This document shows, in pieces, positions 43,743 through 55,776 of a DNA stretch of 64,000 nt; positions within the stretch are counted from its first letter, which is position 1, and each line of letters starts with the position of its first letter. This DNA is from Thelephora terrestris. Taxonomy: Eukaryota; Basidiomycota; Agaricomycetes; Thelephorales; Thelephoraceae. The position numbers and the translations under genes were made by a program. The notes beneath the pieces are model-generated. The model did not search any database and had not been told where the DNA came from. It was given only the letters and a program-made list of their open reading frames with translations. The stretch spans positions 62,001 to 126,000 of the forward strand of contig WIUZ02000006.1 of the NCBI GenBank assembly GCA_015956445.1, written 5' to 3'.

Positions 43743-44808
43743 CTTGTGCGTTTCGAGGCGTGTTCGAAGATTATCTGGGTAACTGGGTCGGATCTCGGCA
43801 CAAGGTCACTCTGGACGAATAAAACTCACAGGGAGAGGGTAGAGCGTGGGGGGCGTGAAGGGGGGATGAGAGGGAGAGAGAGAAAACACGGCGAGGCGGG
43901 ATCACCTATTGCCTCATCTCCTTCACTACACTAAAAGTAACCCTGTGCTTAGTGCGCTAACCTGCGCAAAGATCGGAACGCTTGCCGCTTTTGGCCAGAT
44001 CATGGGACCTCTGCAACCCCCTGGGCCTCACTTGCCCACTCGAACACTTACCTTCTTGCACCCAGAAATACTCTGCCAACCCTCTGGAATATCTCAGATG
44101 ACCCCGCCTGACGGACGATCCAAAACGACTTCCTCCGTTCGGCCAGACGCCTGCTTCCGTGTTCTTTCCTCGTCATCATCGAGGCACAAGGTCTCGTTCG
44201 TCATACACTCCCTGCGTACGGCTCCATGAACGGCATCCCCGCACGGTGCTTTTTCGCAAATTCAAATTACGAGCGCTCACCCTGTGGATATCGAGCACTC
44301 TTGATTTCGCATAAACCTCTCTCACCTCTCCGTTCTTGAGACAACATGTGAAACGGTTCAGCGATAGAAATGGAAGACCACCGGAAACAACCGACAAACC
44401 CGACAACTTTACATAAAAACATCTCAATATATAGGCGATTCGTCCATGGTCATCTGGAAGGAGGATACGAGTTACCCCTGCACACCGTTTTACAAAGCCT
44501 GGGCATCAATGGATCCAAGAGTGATACATATCAAGAAGAAAGAGATTGAAAACTTTTCCAAGCCGAACGATCTAAAGGGAGGAAAACGTTGCAAGATCAT
44601 AAAATACAACCTGAAGGACAAGACGGTCCATGGATGCGTGAAGAACAAAACCCGCAGTGTATACTGGAGCCCCTTTACCAGCAAGGGGTCGCGAATTTTG
44701 CGAGGGAAGGAGACGCACATCCAAAGGTGGCCCAACAGGTATAGTTGGAGGAGTGATTTGGAAAACGCAGATCCATGCTGGCAGGAGGATCGAATCGTCG
44801 GGGACCCT
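43743..44808. other. about 1 kb without a supported gene
   Basis: Holds the promoter of the HMG-like gene and the 3' trailer of the repeat-rich gene at 44809. Frames at 43909-44229 (plus), 44176-44427 (minus) and 44446-44808 (plus) show no domain. The plus frame running on to 45024 lies antisense to a real gene and is taken as chance. Confidence 0.4.
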
Positions 44809-47800
44809 TCACCAGGGCCCTTTACTCGTAACGTCCGACCAGCCGGTCGCACTCTTAGCCTTCCCTTTCCCCTTTCCCTTTCCCCTCCCCTTTCCCCTCT
44901 TCGCCCATCCATCTTCCTCTTCATCCTCGGCCTCAAGATTGGGCTCAGGTGCAACCATCGGAGCCGGCTCGTCACCATTCGTGTACTCCATTTCATCCCC
45001 ATCTTCGACCTGGTCCGCCCATGACTTCTTTCCAGCGTTCGTGCTGGGCGCGTTCCTGAAGCCATCATCACCGCGCTGGGAAACGCTATCCCCCACCCCG
45101 AGTTCGCTGGGAGACCAGTCCTTTCCTCCTCCAGCTCCATTGCTATCCCCCCACCCAGGCTGGACTGGATTCTGGCCGCGAGTCCCACCCGGTCCATTCT
45201 TTGTGCCGTTGGGCTTGCCTTTTCCCTTTCCAGGCCCACCCCACGGATCGCCCTGAGTGCCACTGGGTTTTCCTCCGGCGTTTCCGGGCCCAGCCCACGG
45301 GTCACCCCGAGTGCCATTTGATTTGCCTCCGGCCTTTCCAGGCCCAGCCCATGGGTCACCCTGAGTGCCATTGGATTTGCCTCCGGACTTTCCAGGCCCA
45401 GCCCACGGATCACCCTGAGAACCACCGCCAATCTCGCTCTGAGACCAATCCTGCGCTGCGGGAGGGTTCAAGGGTCGATCGGTGTCACCGTTATCACCTT
45501 CTGCACTTCCATTTGGAATAGGCTTGTCGACAGGTTTGGAAGACCCCCCCATCTCGCTTTTGCTCCACTCGTTGTTGTTTGCTCCCCAGGCATTGTTATT
45601 GTTGACTTTAGGGTTGTCGTTGACTTTAGGGTTGCCGTTGACTTTAGGGTTGCCGTTGACTCTAGGGTTGCCGTTTGGTTTGGACGGGGCAGCCCTGGGG
45701 GGAGGAGCGCCGTTAGGCCTTCTGGGAGCCCAGTCTTCTAGGGGGGGAGCTGGATCAGACCGGACACTATGAAGAACGTGTGTGGGATAGGTCACCGTTA
45801 GTTGGAGAACGAGGCCCGAAGTCCTTGCCAGGTTCTGCGCTTCGAAGCAGCAAGGACCCCCTTCCGCGCTGTCCTAGGCCGCGACCCCGCGTTCCACCTC
45901 TCCCATTATACTGATCACCGTTCCCATTTCGCCGGTTCTGGGGCCCTTGCAAATCCTTCTGCTTCTTCTGGTATTCCCGAAGCTGCTTTTCGTACACCTT
46001 GCAGATTCCCCTCGAACAAATCTTCCCGTGGAAATCGCACAGAGGGACATCCTCCTCCTCCTTTAGTTTCTTGTTCATCTTCTCCAGCGGATCTCCCCAC
46101 AGGGAATCCTCGACGACGACGGTTTTGATGGTCACCCCACTCACGTGAACCCCAACACCATTGTGATCGATCGGGTCATGGTCAGGAACTGGGACAGGCG
46201 GAGAGGTTGCGACTCCCGCCGACGCGAGAACATCCCCCATACCGGCTCCGTAGTATTCTTGGAATCCTGGGTCTTCTTCCTCACCGTTTAACTCCATGGA
46301 GAGCGTACGAGCCGCGAGTTCGTCCGCAGCGTTGGATTGTCCGTTCGTTTCCTTCTGTTTTCCTTTGCCTTTATCATTGATGACAAGGTTTGGAGGTAAG
46401 GAGCCAGGAGATTTGTGATTAACGCCACTGTTAATTGCAGCGACAGGCGGCCCCACAGTAGTGTTTCGAGGCGCCGCGGTCCGTCCTCGCTGGTCTGCAA
46501 AGGCAAGGGAGTAAGCCCCTGGCCACGTTGTATCTGGGGTAGCCAGAACGGCCCGACGATCCTACCTTTGGGTTGGGTGGTCGCCTGAGATCCGGATTTT
46601 CCCTTGATGGCCTTGGGCGGCGTTTTGGCCCACGCGCTCTCTGGGAGCGCCTTCACCATAGCCCACTTCAACGTTCCGGGAACTGCAAATATGGAAATTT
46701 TATGATGAGGTACATCCAAAGCCGGTCGACAGCGGGAGTCGGCTAACCTTCTCTGGGCATCTCTGGGCGTACTGGGATGGGAAAAAGCTCGACAGGTAAA
46801 GGTCGACAGAAACCCCGGTTCGTCGGGTCCTCCATTGGAACTTCGCAACGACTTGAGAGGGGGTAAGGTATAGAAAATACTCTGAGGATCGCCGGAGTCA
46901 GGTGTGTCCTCGATAATTAAGTCGACCATGGGACCAACCCTTCTTTCTCGACCATACGCTCCCATTCGGCCTGGTCAACGACGCGTAATCATCTGATCAG
47001 AGTTTCCACGAAATCACACAATGACGGGCATTACCTGATCGTAGTGGATACTACGAGAAAGAATATCAGAACATCGTTCCAGAAGCTGGGAATCGATGAT
47101 GCTTACGATGTATACTCGCGGTTCTTCGGCATGAACCAGGTATCCTATAAAAAGCAGTAAGAAACTGATTTCTGTTGTCAAACTTGTACTCAACATACTT
47201 CAAAGTCGATTCGCTTCCAACCTATGTAACAAACGAAAGCTCGGATCTTCGCATACTTGCCCCAAAATGATGCTCACACGCACCTTCTTTCTGAACGTCC
47301 CTGATGGTACTATAGACGCAATAAAATACACCGGACCTGTGCTCTTTCTCTCCATCAGTAGGCTTTATCAAGATGTCTTTCCAGATGTGCTGTCCTAAAA
47401 GCTTGCGCTTGTCGTCTCCGATCGCTCTGCGGGACAAACAAATTAGCGCTCAATAAACGGACGGGAGAGACGAAGTACACACTTTTTGACCTCGATGATG
47501 ACCGTATTGCGTGCCTAGAAGGAAGCAAAAGCGTTCATGGCGTCAGAGGAATATGTTCCCAACGAGCCTCACGGTGGGCCACACTTCAGCCACAATCCAG
47601 GTACCTGGGCGCTTAAACGGAGCAGACGACCTCCCCCTCCCCTGCGCGCATATGTATGCGCACGGGCCAGACGTAGTGCCCATGGGGGAAAAGGGAGGGA
47701 GAGGAACCCACTAGACAAGCAAGAGGTACTTACAGATGGTTTGTGATAAAATGCGTTAAAGTACGCCGGCTTTACGATCGAACCCAACCATTGCGCCACA

Positions 47801-47910
47801 CGTTCCACGTCCTCCTCTATCTCCATATTCGCGTGTTGAGGGTATGGATAGTGAACGGTCAAGAAGATCTCTTCTTGGGGAGGCGGTGGCGTCTTAGCGC
47901 GTTGCGGCAT
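44809..47910 (-). CDS. large unknown protein with conserved N-terminus and glycine/asparagine-rich repeats
   Basis: A multi-exon gene that I could not assign to a named family. The N-terminus MPQRAKTPPPPQEEIFLTVH and AHANMEIEEDVER-like HANMEIEEDVERVAQWLGS lead by splicing to ARNTVIIEVKK, AIGDDKRKLLGQHIWKD and EEPRVYIVSIIDSQLLERCS, then SRSIHYDQVMPV. Such an N-terminus is found in agaricomycete proteins of unknown role. The middle has PLCDFHGKICSRGICKVYEK, a cysteine/histidine set that could bind zinc, followed by an RG-rich segment (GRGGTRGRGLGQRGRGS). The C-terminal 330 residues hold NGNPKVN hexapeptides and about three and a half 18-residue repeats around GDPWAGPGKAGGKS. They end in a KGRGKGKGKGKAK tract. 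RG and KG tracts suggest RNA binding. That the exons form one gene is likely but not proven. Confidence 0.6.
45241..45419 (-). repeat. 54-base coding tandem repeat, about 3.3 copies
   Basis: The units begin at 45241, 45295, 45349 and 45403, exactly 54 bases apart, and encode an 18-residue repeat built on TQGDPWAGPGKAGGKSNG. The copies differ at a few bases, so the array has been diverging while the frame is kept. Shorter 18-base units (45610-45675) encode NPKVNG repeats in the same protein. Confidence 0.85.
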
Positions 47911-48785
47911 GGTCGGTGACTGATACTGTCAGTCTGGAACGGAAGGAAATCTTATCAAGCTTCACAAGATCTCCGTTTCAGTCTGAGAGTTGGCGAGTTC
48001 AGGTAGGTATAACGGGGGGAGGCCGTAACCTGAGGACGCGGGAAGCAGAGTGGAAGATGAGATTAAAGATTACTGTGGCAGGTGGGGGGGAAAGAAGAGT
48101 GTAGCCTTGGCGTTCCTTTGGAAAATATTGCAAGCACAAGGTTTTTCGCCCACCGCCGATGAAAGTTCCATTCTATTGTTCTCACGTGATACGGCTGCGA
48201 GCTGAAGGTAACTGAAAGGTGCAACCTTGGGCGGTCCTGCATAAAGTTAAGACAACGACATTGCTTAGAAGATCTTTGCGTCATCTTATTTGCATCAAGT
48301 AGGAGAAGCTCTGCCATAGATTTGGTGATGGCTTCAATAAGCAGATATCCCTCCGGCTTCGGATGAAGGCCGCCACAGACATCAGGGGACTTACAAAACG
48401 GACCCACATTCACAAACCCGGTAAAATCTGTGAAATCTGAGCACCTTGCGAAAATTGGGTGTATTTGATGTGAAGCTTCGAGGGCGAGCGCCCACGAAGG
48501 GTTGCTTAGATGCTCGCATCTTTCCCACTCCCCGGACTCACACCGGCAACTCTTTCAACTACGCTCCTCCCACTGATAATCCCTGTCGTAGCAATGAGGA
48601 ACCTTCGACCTATTTACCAACAAAATCAGCACAGGGCAATTCAAAAATTGTATCCATCACCGACCTATGTTCTGCTTAGCAACCCATCGGATGGCTGCAA
48701 TCTCTGTATACGTGCAACCTCCCAGGAAGAAAACCGCTGTAGTTTTGGCTTGTTCTCGCGAAGATGCTAATATTCCCGAATGAGT
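47911..48785. other. spacer between the repeat-rich gene and VPS33
   Basis: 875 bases with only short frames and no motif on either strand. The promoter of the repeat-rich gene should lie at the left end. Confidence 0.4.
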
Positions 48786-51286
48786 TCACTGCACTGAGAC
48801 GATTCCAAGACACGTACTCCGAACAATCGAACCAGGGTTTACCACGCCGGTCGGGACCAACCCTTTTGGAACGAAATCCACGGTTTCTCCAGGCATACTT
48901 GCCAACACGTCTTCAAACCCTTTCCACCCTACGATAGGATGCGCCTGCACCTTCGTTGTCCCGCTGCTCACATCCACAGTACCATCCGCTGGCTCCCCCT
49001 CAGGCTTATCCGCCTTGTCGAGGGCTGGATTGCTCAACACACCGCCCTTTTGTGCCACACATTGCACCAGTCTGACGCTGATCGGTGCATAACCAGAGTA
49101 CACGTAGCTGATGTCGTTCTCTAGCTCCTCTACGTTATCAATGTCGTCGATTAAAAGCCGAAGCGACTTGCGCAACGAAGCGAAGGGGTACTTCGAGGCG
49201 GCAAGCTCGTATGGTGTTGGTGCCGGGAGGGGGTTGGGTTGGAGTATGCAAAGGGGAGGGGCTGTGAGCGATAGCAGCAGGGGCAAAAGGTGGTACCCGT
49301 ATGCCTGGACGGCGGAAGTTAGTCGAGTAACAGCCCGGAAAGCCTCGCACAAACCTGTAGAAAGTCACGCTTTATCCTCTCGAGTATTTTTGTCTTGATA
49401 CCGCCCGAAGTGATGCTTGCCAGGCAGAGAAGCCTGAGGACAATTTGCATTTCCGCGCCTTGAGCAATCATATCCTCGATCGCAGTGATTTGATTTGCCA
49501 CATTATACGACGCAAGAAGATCTAAAGAAGGACGATGAATATGATTAACACCATGCCAAAAATGAGGAAACGAGTAGATACTCTGTTGAATTTCGAGGGA
49601 CTTGTTAAATTCAGTCGTCCGTGTAAGTGGAACCAACATCTCGGAGAGGCGCGTATCTATCGCATTCCATGAGAAAGAGTGTCGGGGGGAGGGGAAGTTC
49701 AAAGGGAGGTACGCACGCAAGCCCAACGACTGATGCTCAGTTTGCAGCCCACCCAACTTCCCAACAAAGTCCTTCAGCTGCGCGACGGTCTTGGCTTGGT
49801 GGCGGCGCTATGGGGGGTCAGGAGTCATCAGTGGATGTTGAGAAGACAATCTACACCCCAAACCTTATAATCCTCATCCAATCGGTGAGCAACCTTGTTT
49901 AACTTCTTCCCGACGGCAGAGAAGTTCAGGTCCCTCAGCTCTTCGAAAAGCGGATCCGTTGAAGCTGAAAGGTTGTGTTTCTTTTTCTTATCGCGGCTTA
50001 TCAGCACACCTGCGGGGCCAGGGGCATTTGGGGAACTCGACGGGCCCGCAGTTGGTTGAGTACCTGGACCGGTCTGAGGTGCTAGCACGGATTGCGGTAA
50101 CTCCACGTATGCTGATAGTATGGTCAAGAGCAATTACAGGGCGGACGGGTCAACGATTGCTCACAATTCTTGATACCAACCAACTCATCTACAAGGCCCT
50201 CATAAGTCAGTTGGGTGAGAAGTGGTGTGATCATATCGACCCTCCGATCCAAGATTATCAGGGAATCAAACTTGTCCGGAGCAACCGAAGGGTCGTTGTT
50301 CGTAGGAAGAAGAGTGGACTCCTTGTCTAGCAACTGTGAGAGCCGCTAGTGAATGTAGGAGTGAGATCAGGGGACGTCCTTCACACATTTCAAGACTCAC
50401 GAAGGCGAAATTACCCTTTCCCAGGACTCGAGGAAAAGGTCCGAACAGCCTCTGGAGTGTCACCAGTGCTTGTGCGGAGTCGTAGATGCTCGTTTCATCG
50501 CCATCCTAATTTATAACGTGAGAAGCCAAACCTGCCCGTAGAAGATGGGAACACACCACCCATATTTCCTTGAACGCGTTGTCATTCTCCAGCGAGACTA
50601 CGTCTTCCGCAAGCGGGATAAACTGCAGATTATACGAAGAGATGTTGACCTCTCCCAACACGCCTTCCTCTTCTAGGATGCGCTTGACTAAAGTCGAAAC
50701 TCGTGGAACGAGTATAAGCGTGTACGCGTGTTTTTGAGATTCCCTTGCGTGTCCTTTGATCTGGTCTGCCCGCATATTATATCAGACATGGGTGGTTTTC
50801 AGGGTGGGAATTGGGTGACTCGCCAGCGACAATTTTGATGTTGCGGATCAAAGGACGACATAGGTATACCACATTGGTTGTCGTAGAAGTCAGCGGACCA
50901 GATTCAAGCCAAAACATCTTGTCTACGCCGTGGTGCTTGATGATGGACATCAGACCGACACAGTCCCACCGCCAGGAGGGAATTTGGACTCACTTTCAAC
51001 AACGACACATCCGTAACTAGACCTAGTGGCCCTGCAATCGAATTATCCAGCACGAGCGTCTTCGCACCATTGACCTTCGAAAAGTTCAGCTTCCTTTCCT
51101 ATTTGTGCGCAGCTGGAACGAGATCCAGTTGAACCGCACCGAATTTAGAGAGTCGATCAATGCCTTCTTCCCAATTTCTTTGAGAATGGAGAGGTCCGGA
51201 CCCGGTTCCTCATCTTGTTCCAACCTGGAGGGGTGATGGACCCGCTGTTCGTCCTTGGTCGAGTTCGGCGTGGAAGGGGCAGCCAT
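48786..51286 (-). CDS. VPS33: vacuolar sorting protein VPS33 (Sec1/Munc18 family)
   Basis: Sec1/Munc18 subunit of the HOPS and CORVET tethers, which drives SNARE assembly for fusion at endosomes and the vacuole. The start [20 protein letters not shown] is followed by [20 protein letters not shown] splice leads to [20 protein letters not shown], the N-terminal Sec1 signature. Then come [54 protein letters not shown] and [20 protein letters not shown]. The C-terminus has [34 protein letters not shown] and [20 protein letters not shown], which is specific to Vps33. At least six introns separate the pieces. The last residues after VPKGLVPTG are unlike other Vps33 proteins, so the true end may lie behind a further intron. 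Confidence 0.9.
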
Positions 51287-51754
51287 GTCACGTGGTATAA
51301 ATCACCGGTTCCTGTACTACATAACAGTGATAACTTGAGCACGCGACGCCCGCGATCGTTCACTTCGGCGGCTTTGAAGGGTTCGATAACTTGTGCATGA
51401 CCGGCGAAGCAATTATGTACTCTCCATCGGCTTTTTAGCGTTCGGGCCATAAATTACAGGCTGGAATCCAGCCTCGAATTCAGAGGCGGAAGAGGAACGG
51501 TTTGCGAGGGGACGGTACATAGGGGGGCGACGCCTCTGAATTGCATAAATTACGCGGTGATAATGGCTCTTGTTGCGCGCCAGTCTTACCTGTCATCATC
51601 GGGTTATAAGTCAAATGGCTATGGGGAACGGACAAGGATCGGGTAATAAAGTGCAATGCGGGGAGGTGGATTCATGGGTATGATACGTGGGGGGCTGAAC
51701 GGACGGATACAAAGGCGCTTCAAGTGTACTATAATAGCGGTATATCTGAGGGGA
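51287..51754. other. spacer between VPS33 and the acidic unknown gene
   Basis: 468 bases with a 12-base inverted repeat (listed separately) and no gene. A TATAAA-like word (GGTATAAATC, about 51293) lies just before the VPS33 start codon. Confidence 0.45.
51477..51542. repeat. 12-base perfect inverted repeat with 42-base loop
   Basis: AATTCAGAGGCG at 51477-51488 returns as its exact complement at 51531-51542. It could be a small hairpin or the remains of a very short mobile element. No flanking duplication was recognised. Confidence 0.5.
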
Positions 51755-53214
51755 TCAAGCCCGAACTACTCTGGCATACGATCTCAGGAATATGGGGGCT
51801 GCTGCTGCTCCGCCTTTCTTCTCGTTAAGTTTCGTTGGTTGCTGATGCGGTTCTGAAGCTTCTACCTTGCGCCCTGGTTCCTCCAGGACAGTTTCGAAAG
51901 TCCGCCCTGGGCCAACTATCGCAGTAGGACTTGATGCATCCTCGGATCGACCCAGTTCGCGTGCGACAACGTCCAGCTGTCGGATTAGTTCCAACGGTTG
52001 TTCCGAGTAAATGGTGGGCAACCTGTCACCAAAGGTCTCATCTTCCGGATCTAAGAATTCGAGCCTCCAATGGGCTTTCTCCCCTTGGATCCTTCTGCCC
52101 TGCAATGCAAGAAATGCGCCAAACGCTTCCTCTCCGGAACGGAAGTCCACCACGCCGAAGGCAGATTTATAGATAATGACGCCATCATGAATCCTTGACA
52201 GAAAACACCGCTGCGCAATAGATCCAAAAGGCTCGAAAACGTGACTGAGGATGTGGTGGTGGGCGGGCTGGTTAGGAAGGAGGTAGTGACTAGATCGAGG
52301 ATGCGTAAGATTATCCACAGCCAACCGCGTCGACTGAAAGAAGGAGTCTTCGGCCATGGGCCGAATAAACCGCCGGAAGGTCGAACAGTTGTGACAAAAG
52401 TTATGGTCTGCCCAAGAGTCAGGGACGGAAGTACTGTCCGCGAGTTCACAGCATTCCGCAAATTTCGGAGCGTTTTTCGCAATGGGGACGGGGCACGAAG
52501 ATTGTTCAGTCGCGTTGCCGACGGGTCTCTGCGGTTTAGTTTGCAGATCCTTATCCCCCGCGGACTCTGCGGGTACGACTCAGTCTGATAAGAAAACAAC
52601 TACCCACCAAAGGTACACTCACTGGAGCGTGTAGGGCCCAAGCTCAACTCCGCGAGGCGATTGATGAGATCCACTAACCCGTCTCAACGTCGTGTTGTTT
52701 CTACTGCTGAGAATGTACGGACTCACTGATGATATCTTTGTGCATCCCCTCCAGGCGCCTGCGAGCGCTACCCCATTGTGACGCCATCACTTCAAGGGTG
52801 ACTTCCTCTTCCTCTTCGTCGTAATCAGCTCCAAGTGTGTCCAAAACGGTTAACACGGAACCTGTATACATTATATTTCTGAGAAATCTGACTGGGACTT
52901 CAGAACGTACTCGATTCGGAGGATAAGGAGGGCGTTGATTGCTTTCGAAGGGATGATGCCGGGCCTTCTCTGGCGGTGACAAGAACCCTTGATAGACTTG
53001 TGAGCTCAGCAGCATCTGCCGTTTCTTCCTCTTCGGAATCCACGTCTTCCCGGGATGAGATCGAGACGCCTAAACCAGAGTCTAAATTTAACGGTAAGGG
53101 AGCAGTTAACATAATCCGTTGTTTAGAGACCGCACCTTGGAACGATTCCTCAGACGAGAGGTCCAGAAATGAATCTAGGCCTAAGGACCAAGAATCAGTT
53201 TCGAATTCAATCAT
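51755..53214 (-). CDS. unknown protein with possible RRM-like segment
   Basis: A multi-exon gene without a named family. The beginning (MIEFETDSWSLGLDSFLDLS) is acidic and serine-rich. Further exons carry LGADYDEEEEEVTLEVMASQ and GSARRRLEGMHKDIIS. A cysteine/histidine stretch (DHNFCHNC) precedes FFQSTRLAVDNLTHPRS. The last 200 residues contain HILSHVFEPFGSIAQRCFLS and SAFGVVDFRSGEEAFGAFLA, which have the alternating pattern of the two RNP motifs of an RNA recognition motif, but the match is loose. Exon joins between 52360 and 52700 are uncertain. An alternative model splices the frame upstream (53211-53846) into this gene at a donor in GAACAAG|GTGCGAG, with the acceptor at CCTTAG|GCCTAG, which would keep phase. 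Confidence 0.5.
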
Positions 53215-53846
53215 ACCACCCGGTTACTCGCACCTTGTTCGTCAGCGTGAGGCAGAGGTTGATTAGGAGTGTGAGGTGATGGAGTACGAATGGACGGGGA
53301 TGGGGAGATTGATTCCGAAGATTCGGAGAGTGTGTTATAGCTAACAAGTAACACGACGAAATCGTTGGTGGAGGCAGCGAGAAGGGTCAGCCAGATTGTG
53401 TTGCATATATCGATAAGATGGGGATTGTGGGCATAGTGGGTGGTAAAGGAGAGAATGACGATAGCGAGGTAAAAGAGTGAGATAGAGTTGGAGACTGTGA
53501 ACGCCATGATTGTTGACATTCGATAGCAATGCATCGTGAGGTTATCCAGGGAAATGTGTGGTCTGTAACCAACAGTTCCCTCCCTTATATAACCCGGAAG
53601 AAGATGAACATGGTCACGAGGTCCATGAACCGGAATCCTCAAGAGGACGTGCCAGCGACGGATATTCACCGCCCAGTTTAACGATGTACCCAAGGTCACA
53701 GTAGCCGTGGTTTCATACGCTGGATTTCGAATATCGTCTGGGCGAGACCCATCAACAGAACGCAATCCGAATTTTGAAGATTGACGTAGAGCGCAAGTCG
53801 ATCGCAGACCACGTGGGAAATCGCGACGCGTAATCTCATCTCTCAA
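53211..53846 (-). CDS. possible membrane-anchored N-terminal exon or separate unknown gene
   Basis: A 211-codon frame with two hydrophobic stretches (ISLFYLAIVILSFTT and IWLTLLAASTNDFVVLLVSY) followed by a serine/proline-rich tail. It ends four bases into the next start codon (ATGA overlap). In a fungus such an overlap usually means the frame belongs to the same gene and is spliced across. A 53-base intron starting inside its last codons would join it in phase to GLDSFLDLSSEES of the neighbour. The start could be internal (MSTIMAFTVSNS, near 53519). The RPN5 start lies 45 bases away on the other strand. Confidence 0.35.
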   Translation of the reverse strand: MRDEITRRDFPRGLRSTCALRQSSKFGLRSVDGSRPDDIRNPAYETTATVTLGTSLNWAVNIRRWHVLLRIPVHGPRDHVHLLPGYIREGTVGYRPHISLDNLTMHCYRMSTIMAFTVSNSISLFYLAIVILSFTTHYAHNPHLIDICNTIWLTLLAASTNDFVVLLVSYNTLSESSESISPSPSIRTPSPHTPNQPLPHADEQGASNRVV

Positions 53847-53890
53847 CTCAGGTCAACTCAACTTTCTCCCATTCCCTCCTCATCCCTGCC

Positions 53891-55703
53891 ATGGCCGACG
53901 AAAAGAAACAGGAAAAGGATTACACGAAGGAAGTCGACCTGCTGATTCCTGATGCAGAATCCACCGCACGAGTGAGTGTTGTCAGATTGTAGACCCCGGA
54001 GTTGCTCACCGGCTCGGTAATTCTTCGTGTAGTCAGGAAAACTCCAGGAGAGCCTAGATAAACTTTTTGCACTGGAGAAGCAAACACGGAACGTAGGCGT
54101 TCATCTTCTCGGGTGCCAATGTTCATCAAATTCTGAACTGGCGGAGTAGGCTTCGGACTTGTCCTCCACTACGAGGCTGGTCAAGACCATCTGTCAACTA
54201 ACTTATGATGCTCGAGACTACGCATTGCTCAACTCAAGCATCAATACTCTGAGCAAGAAGCATGGCCAGCTGAAAAGTGCCGTGCAAGCGATGGTCGAAC
54301 TCACGATCGAGTGGCTGGACGAGATCAAACAACGAGATGGCGTCGAGAAGTGGCTAGAACTCGTAGAAACCCTACGAACTATTACCGAAGGCAAGGTATA
54401 TCGCTCTGCCTTTCTGTTGTATCCAAATGGTCCGAATACCTACGTGCATAGATCTTCCTGGAAACACCACGGGCTCGCGTAACGCTCCTCCTCTCAAAAT
54501 ACCACGAAAAACTCGCCAACTCGTCCAATGCCGAAACTCCGAAAGAGTCTCTACAAACTGCCTCGGATCTTCTTTCAGATCTACAAGTCGAGACTTATTC
54601 CTCGATGGAGCGCAAGGAGAAGACAGAGTTCATTCTCCAGCAGATGCGGCTATTGATTGCTGTGGCTCAGATGAAGGACGAAGCCGCTGCTAAGGATGGG
54701 AAGGATTCGTTGGCTGATGGCGACCCGGAGTGGTCGAAAGTTAGGGTAGGGAGCAGGAAGATAAACGAAGATTTCCTGAAGGATCCTGAAAACCAGGTAC
54801 GTTCCCTTCTGCATTGCGAAGCCAACAGGATCTGAATACGGCCTAGGAATTGAAACTCAGGTTTTACGATATGCTGATCCAACACGCCTTACACTCGAGC
54901 GCGTATCTCGATGTTGCCAAGTATTACCACAAAATTTGGGAAACACCCTCCGTGAAAGAAGACGAGAGTGGAAAGGGTCGGGTGGTATGTCCCTAGCCCA
55001 CATCGCACTCAGGTGTCATTAACGTGCAGCATCCAGGCTTTGGAACACATAGTATACTACGTCGTTCTTGCCCCACACGATAATGAACAGTCGGACATGC
55101 TGCATCGGTTATATAATGATCCAGCTCTGTCAAAACTGGAACTTCACTAGTGTGTGGACTCCTCTTAACAGTGTTCGTCCTGACCGATGAAATTTTCTGC
55201 TAGCAACTTGGCGAAGTGTTTTGTCACCAAGGAACTGATGCGATGGCCCGGCGTTGAGTCTCTATATGGCCCGCATCTGCGCCCGGCAACAATATTCAGC
55301 AGTGACAAAGTCTGGGAAGACCTCCATACTCGTGTAATCGAGCACGTGCGTTGCTACTCTTCCCCTTCGATCCAACGGTACCCTAAGTTTGTTTGTTGTG
55401 TTTCCCTAGAATGTTCGAGTCATCGCTGAATACTACACACGAATTACCCTCCCCCGCCTCACCTCCCTCCTCGATCTCACCTCTCACCAAGCCGAAGAAG
55501 TCCTCTCGCGGCTGGTCGTGTCTGGCACTGTTTGGGCTCGGATAGATCGACCTGCGGGGGTCATTAACTTCAGGCAGGCGAGGAGCGCAGAGGACGTGAT
55601 GAACGACTGGAGTTCTGACATGCAAAAGTTGCTGAGCTTGGTGGAGAAGGCATGGATGGGAGTGAACGCTGCTCAGGCAGCGGTCGGAAAGACAAAGGCA
55701 TGA
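53891..55703 (+). CDS. RPN5: 26S proteasome regulatory subunit RPN5 (PSMD12)
   Basis: Lid subunit of the 26S proteasome, also shared with the COP9 signalosome in some fungi. It helps position the deubiquitinase Rpn11. The start MADEKKQEKDYTKEVDLLIP is joined by introns to SGKLQESLDKLFALEKQTRN and ASDLSSTTRLVKTICQLTYD. The solenoid region has KSAVQAMVELTIEWLDEIKQ, ESLQTASDLLSDLQVETYSS and LRFYDMLIQHALHSSAYLDV. Then come AKYYHKIWETPSVKEDESGK and ALEHIVYYVVLAPHDNEQSD. The PCI domain is at the C-terminus: RITLPRLTSLLDLTSHQAEE-like (T-R-I-T-L-P-R-L-T) and SGTVWARIDRPAGVINFRQA. It ends WMGVNAAQAAVGKTKA. About eight introns; total length near 480 residues, as usual. The stop is 73 bases from that of the convergent DUF7918-like gene. 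Confidence 0.92.
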
Positions 55704-55776
55704 GAGAGCAAGGCATTTGCATTAGGTATAGAAAACAGAGAATTTGTAAGCTTCTGCGGTCGAGTGCGACTGGCTA

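Noticed and set aside
44446-45024. 192-codon plus-strand frame
   Set aside because: Its second half is antisense to the repeat-rich gene's coding sequence, its first half lies in that gene's presumed 3' trailer, and it has no domain.
53211-53214. ATGA overlap as bacterial-type translational coupling
   Set aside because: The window is clearly fungal nuclear DNA; an unrecognised intron explains the overlap better.
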